From NCBI GenBank assembly GCA_024278285.1, contig JAJRTM010000101.1, forward strand, positions 1-7,227: DNA of 7,227 nt. The letters are read 5' to 3'. Made by a program: the position numbers and the translations under genes. Shown piece after piece: positions 1 to 6,132 of the stretch. How positions within the stretch are numbered: the first letter of the stretch is position 1; each line of letters starts with the position of its first letter. The notes beneath the pieces were generated by a model. It ran no database searches, was not told the origin of the DNA, and was given only the letters and a program-made list of their open reading frames with translations. The stretch is from Planctomycetota bacterium. GTDB lineage: Bacteria; Planctomycetota; Planctomycetia; Planctomycetales; Planctomycetaceae.

Positions 1-22
1 AGAAGTTGTTCTTCCAAAAAAC

Positions 23-27
23 AGGGA
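23..27 (+). promoter_or_regulatory. Ribosome binding site of purE
   Basis: AGGGA lies five bases before the ATG at 33. It decides between that ATG and the in-frame TTG at 6, which has no visible site because the window begins five bases before it. Confidence 0.6.
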
Positions 28-32
28 TTAAG

Positions 33-557
33 ATGTCTGAGCCTGAAGCAACAAAACCACTCGTCGGAATCATCATGGGGAGTACGTCTGACTGGCCAAC
101 CATGCAGCACGCCTCGGCTATTTTGAGTGAATTGGGTGTTCCGCACGAATGTCAGGTTGTTTCCGCCCATCGTACTCCCGATCTTATGTTCGATTACGCC
201 AAGAGTGCAGCCGAGCGTGGCTTGGAAGTGATTATTGCAGGAGCGGGCGGGGCGGCTCATTTGCCGGGCATGGTCGCTGCACAAACAACGCTGCCCGTAC
301 TCGGCGTTCCCGTACAAAGCAAAGCTCTTTCAGGACTCGATTCGCTATTATCGATTGTGCAAATGCCGGGCGGGATTCCGGTCGGGACGTTAGCCATCGG
401 AAATTCCGGAGCAAAAAACGGAGCCCTGCTCGCCAGTCGCATTCTCGCAACAACACGCCCCGAACTACAAAAGAAACTGAAACAATACCAGCAGAACCAA
501 ACCGAAACAGTCATCGCCAGTTCCAAACTGAATAACGCCTCAACGCAAGATCTTTGA
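33..557 (+). CDS. purE: N5-carboxyaminoimidazole ribonucleotide mutase, class I PurE
   Basis: PurE converts N5-CAIR to CAIR in cytosolic de novo purine synthesis, using the product of PurK, which is encoded next. The 174-residue protein has the usual class I length and signatures: the nucleotide/phosphate loop GSTSDW at residues 16-21, SAHRTP with the catalytic histidine at 44-49, the glycine-rich [11 protein letters not shown] at 69-79, and GVPV followed by the MPGGIPVGT segment around 91-119. I chose the ATG at 33 because AGGGA lies five bases upstream and the N-terminus then matches the family; a TTG at 6 would add nine residues with no homology value. The last 25 or so residues are a polar, Gln/Asn-rich tail that is not expected to be catalytic. 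Presence of purK immediately downstream supports the class I mutase over the class II AIR carboxylase. Confidence 0.96.
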   Translation: MSEPEATKPLVGIIMGSTSDWPTMQHASAILSELGVPHECQVVSAHRTPDLMFDYAKSAAERGLEVIIAGAGGAAHLPGMVAAQTTLPVLGVPVQSKALSGLDSLLSIVQMPGGIPVGTLAIGNSGAKNGALLASRILATTRPELQKKLKQYQQNQTETVIASSKLNNASTQDL

Positions 558-562
558 TCTTC

Positions 563-592
563 CCAGGCGAGCCGGGCCCGTGATGGCCCTGG
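563..592 (+). other. GC-rich hairpin between purE and purK
   Basis: CCGGGCC at 572-578 can pair with GGCCC plus GG at 585-592 around a six-base loop, with T590 bulged. A competing outer pairing is CCAGG (563-567) with CCTGG (588-592). No U-run follows, so this does not look like an intrinsic terminator. It could moderate transcription or protect the purE 3' end in a purE-purK transcript. It sits in the 81-base gap between the two genes. Functional meaning is inference only. Confidence 0.35.
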
Positions 593-638
593 TAACTTCC
601 GAGCATTCTGCAAAATACGATAGAAATTTAATCTACAG

Positions 639-1775
639 ATGAGTTCAATTATATTACCTGGTAGCACGCTTGGTGTTCTCGGAAGTGGCCAGCTTGGTCG
701 GATGTTTGCGATCGCGGCTCGCGAAATGGGTTACCGTATCCACACGTATTCTACCGAAGTCGATTCCCCGACCGGTCACATCGCAGACCGCGAATTCACC
801 GGAGCGTATAACGATCTGGATCGTATCAAAGAATTCGCAAAAACAGTCGATGTCGTTACTTTCGAATTCGAGAACATTTCCGCTTCCGCAGTCCAGGCAA
901 TTGAACAACTTGTCCCGGTCCGACCTGCCGGCTCGGTTTTGCACACGTCGCAAAATCGGATTCGAGAAAAAACTACCTTGCAGCAAGCAGGGTTGCCTGT
1001 CACTCCATTTCGTGCAATCAACAGTTATGGAGAACTGGAACTTGCAATAGAACAACTCGGCTGCTCTGCTATTTTGAAAACCGCTCAATGGGGATACGAT
1101 GGCAAAGGCCAACGGGCAATCGATTCCGCTGACCAGGCGATTTTCTATTGGGACGAGCTGGGGAATGTGGAATCGATTTATGAAAAGAAGATCGATTTCA
1201 TTGCAGAAGCCTCTGTCGTTGCAGCGAGAAATGCACAAGGCGAAATTGTTTGCTGTGGCCCAATTCGTAATGAACACCGCAATCATATTCTCGATTTATC
1301 TGTTTGTCCTGATCCCCAAATGCAGCCGTTAGAAAAACAGGCTCGCGAAATAACTGAAGGTGTTCTGGAAACGCTCGATGTCGTCGGCGTGATGTGTGTT
1401 GAATTGTTCGTTACGAAAGAAAATGAGCTACTCATCAACGAAGTCGCCCCGCGCCCTCACAATTCCGGACACTTAACTATCGACGCTTCCCCATGCAGCC
1501 AGTTTGAGCAACAGGTAAGAGCCATCTGTAATTTACCGCTAGGCGACATGACCCCCATTCAACCCGCAGCAATGGCAAATATTATGGGAGACCTCTGGCA
1601 AAACGGCACCCCACAATGGGAAAACGCACTAAAATTCCCCGGCGTCCGCCTGCACCTCTACGGTAAACAAGACCCCCGCCCAGCAAGAAAAATGGGCCAC
1701 CTCACCGCCACCGCAAAAACCGCAGTAGAAGCAACCGAAACAGTATTAAATGCAAGAAACGCACTTTCTCGCTAG
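639..1775 (+). CDS. purK: N5-carboxyaminoimidazole ribonucleotide synthase (PurK)
   Basis: PurK is the ATP-grasp enzyme that uses ATP and bicarbonate to carboxylate AIR to N5-CAIR, the substrate of PurE encoded just upstream. The 378-residue length is normal. The N-terminal preATP-grasp Rossmann-like motif GSGQLGRM is at residues 15-22. The ATP-grasp flexible loop WGYDGKGQ is at 151-158. The metal/ATP-binding part contains ELF at 255-257 and the conserved NEVAPRPHNSGH at 267-278. The C-terminal family motif YGK...RKMGH spans 341-354. The ATG at 639 gives the expected N-terminus, although no strong Shine-Dalgarno is visible. The last 150 or so bases are strikingly poor in T on the + strand (3 T in 1681-1740), the extreme of an A+C bias in this part of the window. 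Co-transcription with purE is likely from the 81-base gap and shared pathway. Confidence 0.96.
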   Translation: MSSIILPGSTLGVLGSGQLGRMFAIAAREMGYRIHTYSTEVDSPTGHIADREFTGAYNDLDRIKEFAKTVDVVTFEFENISASAVQAIEQLVPVRPAGSVLHTSQNRIREKTTLQQAGLPVTPFRAINSYGELELAIEQLGCSAILKTAQWGYDGKGQRAIDSADQAIFYWDELGNVESIYEKKIDFIAEASVVAARNAQGEIVCCGPIRNEHRNHILDLSVCPDPQMQPLEKQAREITEGVLETLDVVGVMCVELFVTKENELLINEVAPRPHNSGHLTIDASPCSQFEQQVRAICNLPLGDMTPIQPAAMANIMGDLWQNGTPQWENALKFPGVRLHLYGKQDPRPARKMGHLTATAKTAVEATETVLNARNALSR

Positions 1776-1834
1776 CAGGTGTTTACCTCAATTTCGACTT
1801 TTTGAACAAAATTACAAGAATGGACTTGAAAATC

Positions 1835-1860
1835 TGTGTGTGTGTATGCATGTGTATGTA
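1835..1860. repeat. 26-nt alternating pyrimidine-purine (TG-rich) tract
   Basis: Every base from 1835 to 1860 alternates pyrimidine and purine. It starts with five TG units, then mixes TA, TG and one CA. The alternation breaks on both sides (CT at 1834-1835, AA at 1860-1861). Such tracts can adopt Z-DNA under negative supercoiling and are prone to slippage. It lies in the 167-base gap between purK and the DUF1573 gene. No convincing promoter or terminator could be assigned elsewhere in this gap. A role as a promoter-proximal supercoiling element is inference. Confidence 0.6.
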
Positions 1861-1927
1861 AATTACTATCCTGAATGTTCTTTCAGTAGATTCGTCTTTT
1901 CCCTGTTCTTGGGATTCACAAAGCGGC

Positions 1928-1934
1928 GGGAGGG
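1928..1934 (+). promoter_or_regulatory. Ribosome binding site of the DUF1573 gene
   Basis: GGGAGGG lies eight bases before the ATG at 1943. This strong purine-rich site favours that ATG over the in-frame TTG directly before it at 1940. Confidence 0.6.
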
Positions 1935-1942
1935 TTTGGTTG

Positions 1943-2449
1943 ATGTCTGCGGATGTAATCAACGATGAAACAAGCGTGCCAACGGATTCTCGTGAGCAAC
2001 AGGCTGGTTCTCGAAGCCCACTTATTCAATGGATACAAATTGCCCTGATCACTCTACTGATCGGCTGCATCTTCTTCGGCATCGGCTGGTGGCGCTCCGG
2101 CGGAATGGCAACATCATTCGCCTACCTGCAAGGGGAACGCCTCATCTTCACACCCGCCAACATCATCATCGAAAATGCCAAACCGGGCGAAACGGTTGAA
2201 CGAACCGTTGTCGTCAAAAATCTCTCCAGCAAAACGATTACGCTACTCGGCTCACAAAAAAGCTGCGGCTGTATCACGCTGAATGAATTTCCCATCGAAA
2301 TTTCACCGGGAGCGAGGGTTGAAATTGTAATAAAAATCAATACCGATATCGATGCTACTTCTCTTGAAAATGAGATAAAGATCTACACTGATCACGATGG
2401 ATTGTCGACAGTAATTATTAACATTTCTGGAAATGTGAAAGGAGGGTGA
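1943..2449 (+). CDS. Membrane-anchored DUF1573 domain protein
   Basis: The 168-residue protein has a polar N-terminal segment (about 1-29), one hydrophobic helix at about 30-50 ending in WWR, and an outer domain at about 68-165. The outer domain looks like DUF1573: a phosphate-free beta-sandwich pattern with PGETVERTVVVKNLSSKTI at 81-99, the hallmark SCGC at 107-110, and SPGARVEIVI at 121-130. DUF1573 domains are Ig-like/ASH-related folds common in exported proteins of Planctomycetes and Bacteroidetes; their molecular role is unknown. Topology is probably cytosolic N-terminus with the domain outside the cytoplasmic membrane. The two cysteines of SCGC could form a disulfide or bind a metal; this is inference. 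It is followed after 65 bases by a Cys-rich exported peptide, suggesting a shared envelope context. Confidence 0.85.
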   Translation: MSADVINDETSVPTDSREQQAGSRSPLIQWIQIALITLLIGCIFFGIGWWRSGGMATSFAYLQGERLIFTPANIIIENAKPGETVERTVVVKNLSSKTITLLGSQKSCGCITLNEFPIEISPGARVEIVIKINTDIDATSLENEIKIYTDHDGLSTVIINISGNVKGG

Positions 2450-2502
2450 ACTTTCTTGTTTTCTTTGATGACGCGAGTCTTTTATTTTGTAAGATCACCA
2501 TA

Positions 2503-2508
2503 AAGGAG
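2503..2508 (+). promoter_or_regulatory. Ribosome binding site of the Cys-rich peptide gene
   Basis: AAGGAG is six bases before the ATG at 2515. It decides against the longer reading from the GTG at 2446, whose purine-rich stretch abuts the start codon with no spacer. Confidence 0.65.
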
Positions 2509-2514
2509 AGTTTG

Positions 2515-2793
2515 ATGAATTACTCTGTAGTGATATCGAATATAATGTCTGCCTTGGGAATAACGCTGCTGCTTCTTTCTATCAGCACAGGGAATGCCAT
2601 TTCGTGTGATGAGCCTAGTATCTGCGTAGGATGTGGCAGCCTTCTTATTAGTGACGGGTGCCCAGGTCAAACCTATTTATGTAGTAGCACCCCAGGCTCG
2701 AATTATTGTACCCCAAGTTTCTGCCATAGCTGTTACAAAGAATGCGAGGATCCTCCAGTATTCTGCACTTGTAGTACAGGCGCTTGCCAATGA
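2515..2793 (+). CDS. Small exported cysteine-rich protein, 12 Cys, unknown function
   Basis: I do not recognise this 92-residue protein. Residues about 7-28 form a hydrophobic segment ending in STGNA, a plausible signal peptide cut site after Ala28, although the N-terminus before it has no Lys or Arg. The remaining 64 residues contain 12 cysteines, irregularly spaced (for example CVGC, CHSC, CTC), together with many Ser, Thr, Pro and Gly. This suggests a disulfide-knotted extracytoplasmic protein, or a metal-binding one. The Ala-Ile-Ser-Cys at 28-31 is a weak lipobox-like sequence, so a lipoprotein is a less likely alternative. The gene is AT-rich compared with purK and mfd. It sits between the DUF1573 gene and an exported, C-terminally anchored protein, with 30 bases to the latter, so an operon is likely. 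The start rests on the AAGGAG six bases upstream and the signal-like N-terminus. Confidence 0.75.
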   Translation: MNYSVVISNIMSALGITLLLLSISTGNAISCDEPSICVGCGSLLISDGCPGQTYLCSSTPGSNYCTPSFCHSCYKECEDPPVFCTCSTGACQ

Positions 2794-2812
2794 GTTATTT
2801 TAATTTTCAAGC

Positions 2813-2817
2813 GGGAG
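2813..2817 (+). promoter_or_regulatory. Ribosome binding site supporting a GTG start
   Basis: GGGAG is six bases before the GTG at 2824. This supports the non-ATG start, which also yields a complete signal peptide; the next in-frame ATG (2881) would remove it. Confidence 0.55.
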
Positions 2818-2823
2818 ATCTCT

Positions 2824-3858
2824 GTGAGTTGTTTCATTTTATCCTCAAGGACAGTAATTTTTTTTACCCTAGCCATAGCGATGCTTTCCAATACTGAATG
2901 TAGAGCCGAAGGCAAAGGTATAAATCGCCAGGAAGCCTTGTTCAAAAGATTTTTAGAGGGTGCCCGGGATGCGCAAAATAAGATAAACAAGGCATCCTTT
3001 GCGGTAAGAGTAAGTCTTCATCGAGAGTTATTAGATAAAAAAGATGAACAGAAAGAAAGAGATAAGCCAAAGGTTGAAGGGTCTTTGTTTAAGTGTCGTG
3101 AAGGTATTCGCTATGCGTTAAAATCACAAGCGGATGGCATGATTTATGTGATCAATCCAGACTATGCGTTTGTTATCAATAAAAGTACAGGGGCGACGAA
3201 GGCATCATATTCGATAAAGTGGCTTGGTAGGCCTTCGGTAAACCCAAAGGATGAATTGACCACCACAAGTAAAAAAGAAGAGATCATGGGGAAAATGCTG
3301 GGAGCATGGTATATGTATAATAAAACCCTGCTTGATATTGCCGAAGACCCGGAGATCCAGATAAGATCGATATCCCCCTTTACTACCGAAGAAGGAGAGC
3401 TAATAAAAATCGAAATCGAAGACACAAATAATGTATTTAATGATCCTGGATTCTCAAACAACTATATGATTTGTGACGAAAATACTGACTGGTCCATACG
3501 GGAATATGGATTTAGAATGATTGGACCTAAAACGAATGTAAAGCTTATCAACGAAATGCAATTTGTAGGCAACATCCCTATTCCTAAGTCTAGTGTCTCT
3601 GAATATATAAATGACGACGGAGAAGTAATGATGAGACTGACTCATTCAGTAGAAATCGTTAGTTCCGATATGGTCCCGAAAGAGGAATTTTACCTGTCGT
3701 ATTACGGCTTACCTGAGCCAAACTTTGAATCTAAAATCGAATCAGCAATCAAAGATGCTATCCATGAAGGCAGGCTTCCTGCATGGTTATGGTATTTGGT
3801 GGTTGGGATGATTTGCCTTGGAATAGGTATTTGGATACGACGGCGGGTTTCGGCGTGA
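2824..3858 (+). CDS. Exported protein with C-terminal membrane anchor, unknown function
   Basis: The 344-residue protein starts with a signal-like segment (hydrophobic about 9-21, probable cleavage after CRA at residue 28). A charged, probably helical stretch follows at 35-85, then a long, mostly beta-looking region at 86-295. One hydrophobic helix at about 319-338 ends in IRRRVSA. Topology is therefore an extracytoplasmic body tethered by a C-terminal helix with a positive cytoplasmic tail. The beta-rich pattern with DGMIYVINPDYAFVINKSTG at 105-124 loosely recalls LolA-like or lipoprotein-sorting-like planctomycete hypotheticals, but I cannot assign a family. LPEP at 296-299 is too far (about 20 residues) from the helix to be a normal PEP-CTERM signal. 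Sampled lines are 30-37% GC, well below purK and mfd. Its TGA overlaps the GTG of the lnt remnant (GTGA), implying translational coupling. Confidence 0.8.
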   Translation: MSCFILSSRTVIFFTLAIAMLSNTECRAEGKGINRQEALFKRFLEGARDAQNKINKASFAVRVSLHRELLDKKDEQKERDKPKVEGSLFKCREGIRYALKSQADGMIYVINPDYAFVINKSTGATKASYSIKWLGRPSVNPKDELTTTSKKEEIMGKMLGAWYMYNKTLLDIAEDPEIQIRSISPFTTEEGELIKIEIEDTNNVFNDPGFSNNYMICDENTDWSIREYGFRMIGPKTNVKLINEMQFVGNIPIPKSSVSEYINDDGEVMMRLTHSVEIVSSDMVPKEEFYLSYYGLPEPNFESKIESAIKDAIHEGRLPAWLWYLVVGMICLGIGIWIRRRVSA

Positions 3859-4292
3859 GGTTTTTCTGGTCGGTTTTACTGGGTGGGGCGAGTGTTGTCC
3901 TGTTGACAGCTTCTTTTCCGCCTTGGGATTTGCCGACATGGTGGTTCTGTTTTACTCCGTTATTGTGGCTTTGGGGGTCTGGCAGGGATTCTGTTTCCGG
4001 TTATTGGGTTGCTGTTGAGGCTTTTATTGTTGGCTTTGTCATCAGCTGGCTGTCGACTTCGTTTATGCGGGAGGTGGTGCCTGCAGGAGGGTATTATCTG
4101 CAAGGTGCTTTTTGTCTGTTTTATGCACTACAGATAATGGTTCTGGCGTTTGCGATCCGGTTTTTTCGGGGAAAGCCTCTCATGATTTCCGTTTTGTCTC
4201 TAAGCGTGATTGCGATGCTGGCAGAGATTTTGCAATACCGTTTTGGCCTTGCGTGGCCGGCGACAGCGATTTGCGTGCCTGAGTATCAGTAA
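3855..4292 (+). pseudogene. lnt: Apolipoprotein N-acyltransferase, N-terminal membrane half (broken)
   Basis: Intact Lnt adds the third acyl chain to lipoproteins in the cytoplasmic membrane. This 145-residue piece matches its membrane region. Hydrophobic segments lie at about 3-20, 28-41, 50-70, 82-104 and 110-128. The first is followed by SFPPWDLPTWW, the usual Lnt TM1-TM2 link. It ends in EILQYRFGLAWP...PEYQ, which resembles the family segment preceding the nitrilase domain (E...R...GFPW...SQ), then hits TAA at 4290. The GTG at 3855 overlaps the upstream TGA and starts neatly at TM1; an ATG at 3783 would add a tail that only shadows the previous gene. The remaining Lnt sequence continues one frame over from 4294. 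The codon pattern is strongly G+T rich (about 80% at 3961-4020). Identification as Lnt is from motif recognition, supported by the downstream nitrilase half. Confidence 0.75.
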
Positions 4293-4293
4293 A

Positions 4294-4971
4294 ATGCCCG
4301 AAGGTTCGTTCGCGCCCAATCCCACCCCTCGATCTGTGGATGACCCGGTTTTTACCGTACAGAATTTTTCTCAAACTCTGGTTCCACGCTATCAGACATC
4401 TTGCCTGGTCGGCGTTGTACTGAGTCATCGCAGGATGATTACGCAGTACGGTCTGGAAATGCCAGAAAGCAGGCTTTTCAACTCTGCCTGTTTGATCTCT
4501 ACAGAGGGGAAAGTATCCGTCTACAGCAAGCGAGTTTTGGTCCCTGTCAAAGAAGGATTATCCGATTGGCTGGATACGGCGTTTGTTCGTCAAAAAATGA
4601 AGTCGCTGTTTGACTGGGAACCTCGTTTATCTGCTGGGGAGGATTTTCAATTATTGGAGTTAAAAACAAAAAATGGGCAGACAAAAAAATTGGCCGTTGT
4701 AGTCTGCTATGAGTTGTTCTTGCCGGGATTGCCGCAATATCGGCAATCCAGCGATGCAGATGCAATTGTCTATTTGATCTACGATGGCATTTTTGCAGAT
4801 CATCCCGCCTGGTCGCAGCGACTGCTTCAGGAGTGTCGATATCGGGCGATTGAATCGAGAAAGTGGAATTTGTGTTGTACAACGTGGTCTGGAAGTGCGA
4901 TAATTGATGCGCGAGGAAATGTGGTGAATCGGTTGGATACGACAGCCGCAGTTCTGCGAGTTGGCCCCTGA
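4294..4971 (+). pseudogene. lnt: Apolipoprotein N-acyltransferase, C-terminal nitrilase half (broken)
   Basis: From the ATG at 4294 this reads 225 residues of the Lnt nitrilase-type acyltransferase domain. Active-site landmarks remain: MPEGSF at the very start (the catalytic Glu, as in Lnt PE-S/T), YSKRVLVPVKE at about 75-85 (catalytic Lys, then the second Glu), and VVVCYE at about 136-141 (the nucleophilic Cys with its Tyr-Glu). The following YDGIFAD, RYRAIESRK and GNV segments align with the Lnt NDxWFG, RMRALE and G-E/N-I regions. Missing are the first beta strand and helix of the nitrilase fold before the Glu, and the C-terminal transmembrane helix: the frame ends at AAVLRVGP, where Lnt normally continues about 40 residues. 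The frame differs from the membrane half, whose TAA ends one base before this ATG. Most likely a decayed gene; an independently translated nitrilase fragment is possible but would lack part of the fold. Confidence 0.75.
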
Positions 4972-4978
4972 GGTAAAT

Positions 4979-4984
4979 AGAAGG
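4979..4984 (+). promoter_or_regulatory. Ribosome binding site of the DUF1559 gene
   Basis: AGAAGG is eight bases upstream of the ATG at 4993, inside the 21-base gap after the lnt remnant. It fixes the start that places the prepilin-like motif at the N-terminus. Confidence 0.5.
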
Positions 4985-4992
4985 CAATAGCG

Positions 4993-6045
4993 ATGAAAAG
5001 CAGATACCGATTCGGATTCACAATCGTAGAATTGCTGGTTTCAATCGCGATTATTGGAGTTCTTGTTTCACTGCTATTGCCTGCGGTACAGGCTGCCCGG
5101 GAAGCGGCTCGCCGGACATCGTGTAAGAATAATTTGAAGCAGATCGGTCTGGCGTTGCATAATTATCACGACGCGCACCGCAAATTGCCTCCCGGAAATA
5201 TCTGGGGGACTCGCGGAGAGCCGTTGGGCGGAGGGATACTTCCGATTGGGACGTTTGATCGTGTGGCGATGGGGATTTCTCCCGGGACAGAACCGGATCG
5301 CCTGCACGCCAACTGGGTGATCTTTCTGTTGCCCTCTCTGGAGCAGTCAACCCTTTACGATGCTTTTGATTTGAGTCTGCCGGTCGATTCCGTGGTGAAT
5401 CTGCCAGCCTGTAGAGCAGAGCTACCGACTTTTAAGTGTCCTTCCGATTCGTTCAACGATGCTCCGTATGAACGAGCCTTGCAGTCGGGGACAAGTGGTC
5501 ATGTTTACGCTCGGGGGAATTATGGACTCAATATTGGACCAGACCAGACCTGTCTTCAGTTCATGCCAATGTGCCCGAATGGCTTCTATACCGATACGAA
5601 CGATTTGCTCAATACCAATGGAACATTGTGGGGAAGTGGTGTAGCCGGGTTTAATGTCTCTTTTGATTTCGGCGATTTTCCGAAAGGTCATTCCAATATG
5701 ATAGCAGTCGATGAACTTCGAGCAGGGATTGATCCAATCGATCCGCGAGGCACTTGGGCACTGGGGTTTATTGGTGGAAGCATTCTTGTCTCGCACCAGT
5801 TCGGTCCAAACACGACAGTAGCCGATGGAATTATTTCTTGCTCTTTGCTAAAACTCAAACTCTCAAATAAATTTCTGGTCCGCAAGGGGATGCCTTGTTC
5901 CCTGATACCAATATTCGCCAACTTTAGAAGCAATTCCCGCAGCCAGCATCCCGGGATTGTCAACACATTGCGGCTCGATGGTTCGGTGCATTCTGTCAGC
6001 GAAAATATTGACACTGAAGTATGGACACGTTTGCATTCACGGTAG
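4993..6045 (+). CDS. DUF1559 protein with prepilin-type N-terminus
   Basis: The 350-residue protein has a type IV prepilin-like leader: [12 protein letters not shown] at residues 4-15, with the Gly8-Phe9 peptidase site and Glu at +5. A hydrophobic helix of about 22 residues follows, then the family-typical [14 protein letters not shown] at 28-41 and [15 protein letters not shown] at 46-60. The C-terminus has the H-X9-DG signature (His319, Asp329, Gly330). These proteins are exported pseudopilin-like proteins, very abundant in Planctomycetes; function is unknown. Residues 303-314 (bases 5899-5934) look out of frame: the family normally reads [12 protein letters not shown]...-SRSQHPGG, and FPDTNIRQL is present one frame over at 5898-5924. 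Two compensating indels probably scrambled this stretch while leaving the gene open. The second Gly of HPGG is Ile here, and the usual C-terminal GGE tail is absent. It may be a drifting copy, but could still be translated. Confidence 0.88.
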   Translation: MKSRYRFGFTIVELLVSIAIIGVLVSLLLPAVQAAREAARRTSCKNNLKQIGLALHNYHDAHRKLPPGNIWGTRGEPLGGGILPIGTFDRVAMGISPGTEPDRLHANWVIFLLPSLEQSTLYDAFDLSLPVDSVVNLPACRAELPTFKCPSDSFNDAPYERALQSGTSGHVYARGNYGLNIGPDQTCLQFMPMCPNGFYTDTNDLLNTNGTLWGSGVAGFNVSFDFGDFPKGHSNMIAVDELRAGIDPIDPRGTWALGFIGGSILVSHQFGPNTTVADGIISCSLLKLKLSNKFLVRKGMPCSLIPIFANFRSNSRSQHPGIVNTLRLDGSVHSVSENIDTEVWTRLHSR

Positions 6046-6052
6046 CAATGTA

Positions 6053-6070
6053 GGTCCTGCTGAGCAGACC
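6053..6070 (+). repeat. Palindromic hairpin after the DUF1559 gene
   Basis: GGTC (6053-6056) plus TGC (6058-6060) pairs with GCA (6064-6066) plus GACC (6067-6070) around a TGA loop, with C6057 bulged. It lies eight bases after the DUF1559 stop. The first TTTT is 10 bases downstream (6080-6083), so a canonical intrinsic terminator is doubtful. It could be a REP-like dispersed palindrome or a weak terminator separating DUF1559 from mfd. Only one copy is visible in this window. Confidence 0.4.
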
Positions 6071-6132
6071 CCGCGTCACTTTTGTTGCTCCGGGTCGATT
6101 GAACTTCATCGCGGAAACTCTACAATTCGAGT

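Noticed and set aside
6..32. Longer purE start at TTG 6
   Set aside because: The extra nine residues do not fit PurE, and AGGGA at 23-27 is correctly spaced for ATG 33.
654..1286. Long minus-strand open frame opposite purK
   Set aside because: It is a shadow of purK, with no homology, no supporting ribosome site and low-complexity-like translation.
1777..1800. Terminator after purK (AGGT/ACCT stem, then TTTTT)
   Set aside because: The stem is only four base pairs and the T-run is separated from it by several bases.
2446..2514. Longer start for the Cys-rich gene at GTG 2446
   Set aside because: The GTG abuts the preceding purine run with no spacing and would bury the signal-like segment; ATG 2515 has a proper AAGGAG.
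3783..3854. Longer lnt start at ATG 3783
   Set aside because: The added 24 residues only overlap the end of the previous gene out of frame; GTG 3855 begins exactly at TM1.
3709..3858. PEP-CTERM/exosortase signal in the anchored protein
   Set aside because: LPEP at residues 296-299 is about 20 residues before the membrane helix; real PEP-CTERM motifs lie right next to it.
4265..4296. Programmed frameshift joining the two lnt halves
   Set aside because: A frameshift would not restore the 100 or more residues missing between the halves, and no slippery heptamer with a stable downstream structure is evident.
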